Of a stretch of 11,179 nucleotides of DNA, positions 6,935 through 11,179 are shown piece after piece. A program made the translations under genes and the position numbers. The first letter of the stretch is position 1; each line of letters begins with the position of its first letter. Where the stretch lies: the NCBI GenBank assembly GCA_036374835.1, contig DASUTB010000077.1, positions 1 to 11,179 of the forward strand, in the 5' to 3' direction. The notes beneath the pieces are model-generated. The model had not been told where the DNA came from and did no database searches. It saw nothing but the letters and a program-made list of their open reading frames with translations. The stretch is from DASUTB01 sp036374835. Lineage in GTDB: Bacteria; Actinomycetota; Actinomycetes; Jiangellales; Jiangellaceae.

Positions 6935-7687
6935 TCATGCCGTGGCGTACGCGGTGTAGCCGTGCTCTTCGAGCTTGTCGGCGAGCTCCGGGCCGCCTTC
7001 CTCGGCGATCCGACCGCCGACGAACACGTGCACGAAGTCCGGCTTGATGTACCGCAGGATCCGCGTGTAGTGCGTGATCAGCAGCACGCCCTTGTCGCCG
7101 GACGACGTGAACCGGTTGACGCCGTCGGCCACGACCCGCAGCGCGTCGATGTCGAGTCCGGAGTCGGTCTCGTCGAGTACCGCGAACCGCGGCTGCAGCA
7201 GCTCGAGCTGCAGGATCTCGTGCCGCTTCTTCTCACCGCCGGAGAAACCGGCATTGACGTCGCGCTCGGCGAACGACGCGTCCATCCGCAGGTTCTCCAT
7301 GGCGGTCTTGACGTCCTTGACCCAGTGCCGCAGCTTCGGCGCCTCGCCGTCGATCGCGGTCTTCGCGGTGCGCAGGAAGTTGGACACCGAGACGCCGGCG
7401 ACCTCGACCGGGTACTGCATCGCGAGGAACAGCCCGGCGCGGGCGCGCTCGTCCACCTTCATCGCGAGCACGTCCTCGCCGTCCAGCGTGACGCTGCCCT
7501 CGGTCACCGTGTACTTCGGATGCCCGGCGATGGAGTACGCCAGCGTCGACTTGCCCGAGCCGTTCGGCCCCATGATCGCGTGGGTCTGGCCGGACTTGAC
7601 GGTCAGGTCGACGCCCTTGAGGATCTCCTCGCTACCGGTCTCGGTCGCGACGGAGACGTGCAGGTTGCGGATCTCGAGTGTGCTCAT
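6935..7687 (-). CDS. sufC: SufC, ABC-type ATPase of the SufBCD scaffold
   Basis: A 250-residue soluble ABC ATPase that binds SufB and SufD and drives the conformational change of the Fe-S scaffold; it is not a transporter component. The motifs are Walker A GPNGSGKST (40-48), Q-loop Gln91 in AMQYPVEV, the ABC signature FSGGEKKR (148-155), Walker B FAVLDETDSGLD (168-179) with Glu173, and the switch His206 in LLITHYTRIL. The LDETDSGLD variant and the EKKRHEIL stretch are characteristic of SufC. The ATG shares one base with the ferredoxin stop (TGATG). A recognisable Shine-Dalgarno sequence (AGGA) is about 11 bases away, rather far, so reinitiation from the upstream gene is likely. The gene is complete with all nucleotide-binding motifs. 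Confidence 0.97.
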   Translation of the reverse strand: MSTLEIRNLHVSVATETGSEEILKGVDLTVKSGQTHAIMGPNGSGKSTLAYSIAGHPKYTVTEGSVTLDGEDVLAMKVDERARAGLFLAMQYPVEVAGVSVSNFLRTAKTAIDGEAPKLRHWVKDVKTAMENLRMDASFAERDVNAGFSGGEKKRHEILQLELLQPRFAVLDETDSGLDIDALRVVADGVNRFTSSGDKGVLLITHYTRILRYIKPDFVHVFVGGRIAEEGGPELADKLEEHGYTAYATA

Positions 7688-8043
7688 CAGTTGTGGGTTC
7701 CTAGCAGTCGTTCGGAGTTCACGGGGTGCGCGACGTCGACCAGGACGTCATCCCCATCGATCTTGACCGGGTAGACCGGAATGGGCTCGGTGGCCGGCAG
7801 GCCGGTCGGTGCGCCGGTTCGCAGGTCGAACCGCGAGCCGTGCAGCCAGCACTCGACCTCGCCGTCGTCGACGTCGCCCTGCGAGAGCGACACGTCTGCA
7901 TGCGAGCAGATGTCGCTGACCGCGTGGATCTCGCCGCCGGTACGTACGACCGCGACGTCCACGCCGTCCACGGTCGCGAAGACAGCGCCTTCGGACGGCA
8001 CGTCCGACGCCGCGCACGCCTTGCGAAACTCGCCGCCGCCCAT
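7687..8043 (-). CDS. Rieske-type [2Fe-2S] ferredoxin in the SUF operon
   Basis: A 118-residue small soluble Rieske protein. Both cluster-ligand pairs are visible: CSH at 46-48 (Cys46, His48) and CWLH at 65-68 (Cys65, His68), followed by RFDLRTGAP. Such proteins are often named as ferredoxin subunits of aromatic-ring dioxygenases, but no oxygenase gene is nearby. In many actinobacterial SUF operons a gene like this sits between sufD and sufC, which suggests an electron-transfer or accessory role in cluster assembly (inference). The ATG is preferred because an AGGAGG Shine-Dalgarno sequence lies 6 bases upstream; a GTG one codon earlier would be only 3 bases away. The start shares one base with the sufD stop and the end shares one base with the sufC start. 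Confidence 0.92.
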   Translation of the reverse strand: MGGGEFRKACAASDVPSEGAVFATVDGVDVAVVRTGGEIHAVSDICSHADVSLSQGDVDDGEVECWLHGSRFDLRTGAPTGLPATEPIPVYPVKIDGDDVLVDVAHPVNSERLLGTHN

Positions 8044-9272
8044 CACGCACCTCCTGCCGGCACGGACGATGCGACCTCGCCCTCGGACTCGGCGAGCTCG
8101 CGCTCCACCATGTCGATAAGTTGCGCGGTCAGCTCCGGCACGCCGATCTTGTTGATCAGCGAGGCGAAGAAGCCGCGCACGACGAGGCGGCGCGCCGTCT
8201 CCGGCGCGATGCCGCGCGACTGCAGGTAGAACAGTTGCTCGTCGTCGAACCGGCCGGTGGCGCTGGCGTGCCCGGCACCCTCGATCTCGCCGGTCTCGAT
8301 CTCCAGGTTCGGCACCGAGTCGGCCCGGGCGCCGTCGGTGAGCACGAGGTTGCGGTTCAGCTCGTAGGTGTTGATACCGATGGCCTCGGGACGGATCAGC
8401 ACGTCGCCGACCCACACCGCATGCGCCTTCTTGCCCTGCAACGCGCCCTTGTACTCGACGTTGCTGCGCGCACTCGGCGTGTTGTGGTCGATGAACAACC
8501 GGTTCTCGATGTGCTGCCCGGCGTCGACGTAGTAGAGCCCGAGCAGTTCGGCCTCCCCGCCGGGCCCGGAGTAGTCGAGCGTTGTGCCGGTGCGCACCAG
8601 GTCGCCGCCGAAGGTGATGACCGCGTGCTTGACGGTGGCGTCCTTGCCCACGTTGATGTGGTGGTGCGTCAGGTGCACCGCGTCGTCGGCCCAGTCCTGC
8701 AGCGTGACCACCGTGAGGTTGGCACCTTCGCCGACGACGATCTCGATGTTGTCGTTGAACGTCGCCGAGCCGGTGTACTCGACGACCACGACAGACTGCG
8801 AATACGCTTCGGCGGTGATGACGACGTGCCCGGAAGCCGCCTTCTCGGTCGCGAGGCCGCGCAGCCGGAGGTACGTCGGCCGCTCGGTCACCGCCTCGGC
8901 CGGCGCGGTCACATGCAGGACCTTGTCCGACTCGGCCCACGCACGGGCGCTCGGCCGATCCATGGGCACGTAGCCGGAGCTACCCTTCACGTCCCCGGCG
9001 CCCGCACCGTCGAGGTGTGCGATCTTGACAGCGGGATCCGCGTCGATGCTGACCTCGTAGTCGTGCCCGTCCAGGCGCGCATCGTCGTGCAGGCCGCGCA
9101 GCCGCGCCATCGGCGTGAACCGCCACGCCTCCTCGCGGCCGCCGGGCACCGGATGCTCGGTGACGTCGAACGACGCGAGCTTGTGCAGCGAGCTGCCGCC
9201 GTGGCCGTTGCGCGCGGCCTCCTTCGTCTCGCCGCCATGCGAATGGGCGGTGAGCCCGTGCTGGTCTGTCAT
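8043..9272 (-). CDS. sufD: SufD, scaffold subunit of SufBCD
   Basis: A 409-residue SufB/SufD-family beta-helix protein that pairs with SufB and SufC to build Fe-S clusters. Recognisable parts are the N-terminal GGREEAWRFTPMARL (44-58), the beta-helix core with HHHINVGKDATVKHAVI (203-219) and ENRLFIDHNTPSARSNVEYK (256-275), and the C-terminal SGHA-like site EGAGHASATGRFDDEQLFYL (331-350). His335 is kept, but the position of the E. coli SufD Cys358 appears to be Ala333, as is common in actinobacteria. The N-terminal 30 residues are His/Gly-rich and poorly conserved. The ATG at 9272-9270 has GAGGAG 3 bases upstream. The frame extends 110 codons further, but that part is a shadow of sufB. It lies 53 bases after sufB. 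Confidence 0.95.
   Translation of the reverse strand: MTDQHGLTAHSHGGETKEAARNGHGGSSLHKLASFDVTEHPVPGGREEAWRFTPMARLRGLHDDARLDGHDYEVSIDADPAVKIAHLDGAGAGDVKGSSGYVPMDRPSARAWAESDKVLHVTAPAEAVTERPTYLRLRGLATEKAASGHVVITAEAYSQSVVVVEYTGSATFNDNIEIVVGEGANLTVVTLQDWADDAVHLTHHHINVGKDATVKHAVITFGGDLVRTGTTLDYSGPGGEAELLGLYYVDAGQHIENRLFIDHNTPSARSNVEYKGALQGKKAHAVWVGDVLIRPEAIGINTYELNRNLVLTDGARADSVPNLEIETGEIEGAGHASATGRFDDEQLFYLQSRGIAPETARRLVVRGFFASLINKIGVPELTAQLIDMVERELAESEGEVASSVPAGGA
8050..8055 (-). promoter_or_regulatory. Ribosome binding site deciding the ferredoxin start
   Basis: AGGAGG on the minus strand, inside the last codons of sufD, stands 6 bases before the ATG at 8043-8041 and only 3 before the alternative GTG at 8046-8044. 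The spacing favours the ATG, which shares a base with the sufD stop (TGATG). Confidence 0.75.
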
Positions 9273-9325
9273 GGTCTCCTCACTTGCGCAGGGCTCTGCT
9301 ACGGTCCGCCGGGGTCCGCAGGCGC

Positions 9326-10765
9326 TTAGCCCACCGCGCCTTCCATTTGCAGGTCGATCAGCCGGTTCAGCTCGAGCGCGTACTCCATCGGGAGCTCGCG
9401 CGCGATCGGCTCGATGAATCCGCGAACGATCATCGACATCGCCTCCTCCTCGGTCATCCCCCGGCTCATCAGGTAGAAGAGCTGGTCCTCGCTGACCTTG
9501 GAGACGGTTGCCTCGTGCCCCATCGACACGTCGTCGTTGCGCACGTCCACGTACGGGTACGTGTCCGAGCGCGAGATCGTGTCGACGAGCAGCGCGTCGC
9601 ACACCACCGAGCTGGCGCTGTGCGTGGCGCGTGGCATCACCTGCACGAGGCCGCGGTAGGACGTGCGTCCCCCGCCGCGTGCGACCGACTTCGACACGAT
9701 CGCGGACGACGTGTTCGGAGCCATGTGCACCATCTTCGCGCCGGAGTCCTGGTGCTGGCCCTCACCGGCGAACGCCAGCGACAGGGTCTCGCCCTTGGCG
9801 TGCTCGCCCATCAGCCAGATCGCCGGGTACTTCATCGTGACCTTGGACCCGATGTTGCCGTCGACCCACTCCATGGTGGCACCCTCGGCCGCGGTGGCCC
9901 GCTTGGTGACCAGGTTGTACACGTTGTTCGACCAGTTCTGGATCGTCGTGTACCGGCAGCGCGCGCCCTTCTTCACAACGATCTCGACGACCGCGCTGTG
10001 CAGCGAGTCGGTCGAGTAGATCGGCGCCGTGCAGCCCTCGACATAGTGGACGTAGGCGTCCTCGTCGACGATGATCAGCGTCCGCTCGAACTGGCCCATG
10101 TTCTCGGTGTTGATCCGGAAGTACGCCTGCAGCGGGATGTCGACGTGCACGCCCTTCGGCACGTAGATGAACGAACCGCCCGACCACACGGCGGTATTCA
10201 GCGCGGAGAACTTGTTGTCCCCGGCCGGGATGACCGAGCCGAAGTACTCCTTGAACAGCTCCGGGTGCTCGCGCAGCCCGGTGTCGGTGTCCAGGAAGAT
10301 CACGCCCTGGGCCTCGAGGTCCTCGCGGATGGAGTGGTAGACGACCTCCGACTCGTACTGCGCGGCGACGCCCGAGACGAGGCGCTGCTTCTCCGCCTCC
10401 GGGATGCCGAGGCGGTCATAGGTGTTGCGGATGTCCTCCGGCAGGTCTTCCCAGGTCGCGGCCTGCGCCTCGGTCGACTTCACGAAGTACTTGATGTTCT
10501 GGAAGTCGATGCCGGAGAGGTCGGAACCCCAGTCGGGCATGGGCTTCTTGCCGAAGATCTTCAGGGCCTTGAGGCGCCGCTCGAGCATCCACTCGGGCTC
10601 GCCCTTGCGACGGGAGATGTCGGTGACGACCTCCTCGTTGATGCCACGACGGGCCGACGCTCCGGCCGTGTCGACGTCGGCCCACCCGTACTTGTAGCGG
10701 CCGAGCTGGTCGATCTGCTCGTCCTGGGTCAGCGGCGTGGTGGTCACCGGCTGGGTGGTGGTCAT
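9326..10765 (-). CDS. sufB: SufB, Fe-S scaffold core subunit
   Basis: A 479-residue core subunit of the SufBC2D scaffold on which nascent clusters form. The protein is continuous and colinear with the family. Important stretches are SALNTAVWSGGSFIYVPKGV (187-206), YVEGCTAPIYSTDSLHSAVV (241-260) with Cys245 (equivalent to the sulfur-accepting Cys254 of E. coli), and VVCDALLVDTISRSDTYP (387-404) with Cys389 (equivalent to Cys405). The MGHEATVSKVSEDQLFYLMS segment (415-434) holds the His/Glu cluster-site residues. No intein is present, unlike in several mycobacterial SufB proteins. The ATG overlaps the sufR stop by 4 bases (ATGA) and has a GGGAGAGGA Shine-Dalgarno sequence 7 bases upstream, so sufB appears to be coupled to its regulator gene. 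Confidence 0.98.
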   Translation of the reverse strand: MTTTQPVTTTPLTQDEQIDQLGRYKYGWADVDTAGASARRGINEEVVTDISRRKGEPEWMLERRLKALKIFGKKPMPDWGSDLSGIDFQNIKYFVKSTEAQAATWEDLPEDIRNTYDRLGIPEAEKQRLVSGVAAQYESEVVYHSIREDLEAQGVIFLDTDTGLREHPELFKEYFGSVIPAGDNKFSALNTAVWSGGSFIYVPKGVHVDIPLQAYFRINTENMGQFERTLIIVDEDAYVHYVEGCTAPIYSTDSLHSAVVEIVVKKGARCRYTTIQNWSNNVYNLVTKRATAAEGATMEWVDGNIGSKVTMKYPAIWLMGEHAKGETLSLAFAGEGQHQDSGAKMVHMAPNTSSAIVSKSVARGGGRTSYRGLVQVMPRATHSASSVVCDALLVDTISRSDTYPYVDVRNDDVSMGHEATVSKVSEDQLFYLMSRGMTEEEAMSMIVRGFIEPIARELPMEYALELNRLIDLQMEGAVG

Positions 10766-11179
10766 GCGGGCGTCCTCTCCCGGGCGATCGTGGGGGTAGA
10801 GCTCGTGGACGGTGCGGTGCGCGTTCCGGCTGCGATCCGGTGCGCTGCGCGCTCACCGAGTACAGGTCGTTCGGGGGCCGTTCTGTTCCCCGGCAGGTGC
10901 GGTCCGGGGATGTGTGTGGTGCAGATGCCGTCGCCGTGGGCGATCGTGGCCAGCCGCTGCACGTGGGTGCCGACGAGCCGGCCGATCACCGCGGTCTCCG
11001 CCTCGCACAGCTGAGGGAACTCCGCGGCCACGTGCGCCACCGGGCAGTGGTGCTGGCAGAGCTGCCCCCCGCCGGAGATCGCGGAGGCCGTGGCAGCGTA
11101 ACCCTCGGCCGTGAGCGCGACAGCGAGGGCCTGGGCGCGGTCGACCGGCTCACCGGCGTGACCGCTGACGGCCTGCTCT
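10762..11179 (-). CDS. sufR: SufR, Fe-S-sensing transcriptional repressor (C-terminal part)
   Basis: The last 138 codons of a regulator cut by the right window edge; its DNA-binding winged helix lies outside. SufR holds an Fe-S cluster and represses the SUF operon when clusters are sufficient. The visible part carries QHHCPVAHVAAEFPQLCEAE and HVQRLATIAHGDGICTTHIP, the cluster-binding region typical of actinobacterial SufR. The cysteines fall at visible residues 45, 58 and 86 (C-x12-C-x27-C), with His72 in between and one extra Cys at 41. After CTTHIP a tail of about 47 residues rich in Ala, Arg, Pro and Thr runs to the stop. The stop overlaps the sufB start (ATGA). The operator should lie upstream of the missing start, outside the window. 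Confidence 0.93.
   Translation of the reverse strand, partial: EQAVSGHAGEPVDRAQALAVALTAEGYAATASAISGGGQLCQHHCPVAHVAAEFPQLCEAETAVIGRLVGTHVQRLATIAHGDGICTTHIPGPHLPGNRTAPERPVLGERAAHRIAAGTRTAPSTSSTPTIARERTPA

Noticed and set aside
9273..9602. N-terminal extension of sufD by 110 codons
   Set aside because: It overlaps the 3' part of sufB in another frame and looks like a shadow. The ATG at 9272 has GAGGAG just upstream and gives the normal SufD length.
9326..10765. Possible intein in SufB, as in some mycobacteria
   Set aside because: The frame is colinear with ordinary SufB around both conserved cysteines and has the normal length, so no intein is inserted.
9284..11014. Long open frame on the plus strand (576 codons) opposite sufB and sufR
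   Set aside because: It is the antisense of strongly conserved sufB and sufR and has the Arg/Val/Leu/His/Asp-rich make-up expected of a shadow frame in high-GC DNA. It shows no family motif.
1..11179. Mobile elements, CRISPR arrays, tRNA or rRNA genes
   Set aside because: No transposase or integrase motif, regularly spaced repeat or recognisable structural RNA was seen. Genes are dense, unidirectional and similar in base composition.

Overview
The window is high-GC DNA, and every gene I can support lies on the minus strand, so the genes read from the right edge to the left. The gene order sufR-sufB-sufD-Rieske ferredoxin-sufC-sufS-sufU-sufT, the SufR with its Cys/His cluster motif, the def-fmt-rsmB cluster and the ECF42 sigma factor with a DGPF partner all point to an actinobacterium. 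I cannot place it more precisely. I see no mobile element, CRISPR array, tRNA or rRNA.

Right part (about 11179 to 4894): an Fe-S cluster assembly (SUF) operon. It opens with the C-terminal part of the repressor SufR, cut by the window edge. SufB, SufD and SufC (scaffold and ATPase), a small Rieske-type ferredoxin, SufS and SufU (sulfur supply) and SufT (maturation accessory) follow. Most junctions overlap by 1 or 4 bases, so the genes are probably cotranscribed and translationally coupled, with SufR sensing cluster status.

Middle (about 4893 to 1777): after a strong hairpin in the 82-base gap behind sufT come def (peptide deformylase), fmt (Met-tRNA formyltransferase) and rsmB (16S rRNA m5C methyltransferase). 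These are translation genes for N-formylmethionine handling and ribosome modification. The 123-base def-fmt gap holds short repeats; fmt and rsmB overlap by 4 bases.

Left part (about 1776 to 55): a two-gene unit of a DGPF/YCII-family protein and an ECF42-type sigma factor with a large C-terminal extension. The short gap before the DGPF gene has a two-part motif that fits the promoter type reported for ECF42 sigma factors, which suggests autoregulation.

Most of the window is well-known housekeeping content. The parts most worth a second look are the hairpin between sufT and def, the candidate ECF42 autoregulatory promoter, and the joining of the SUF operon to def-fmt-rsmB. I did not find evidence of an undescribed system.
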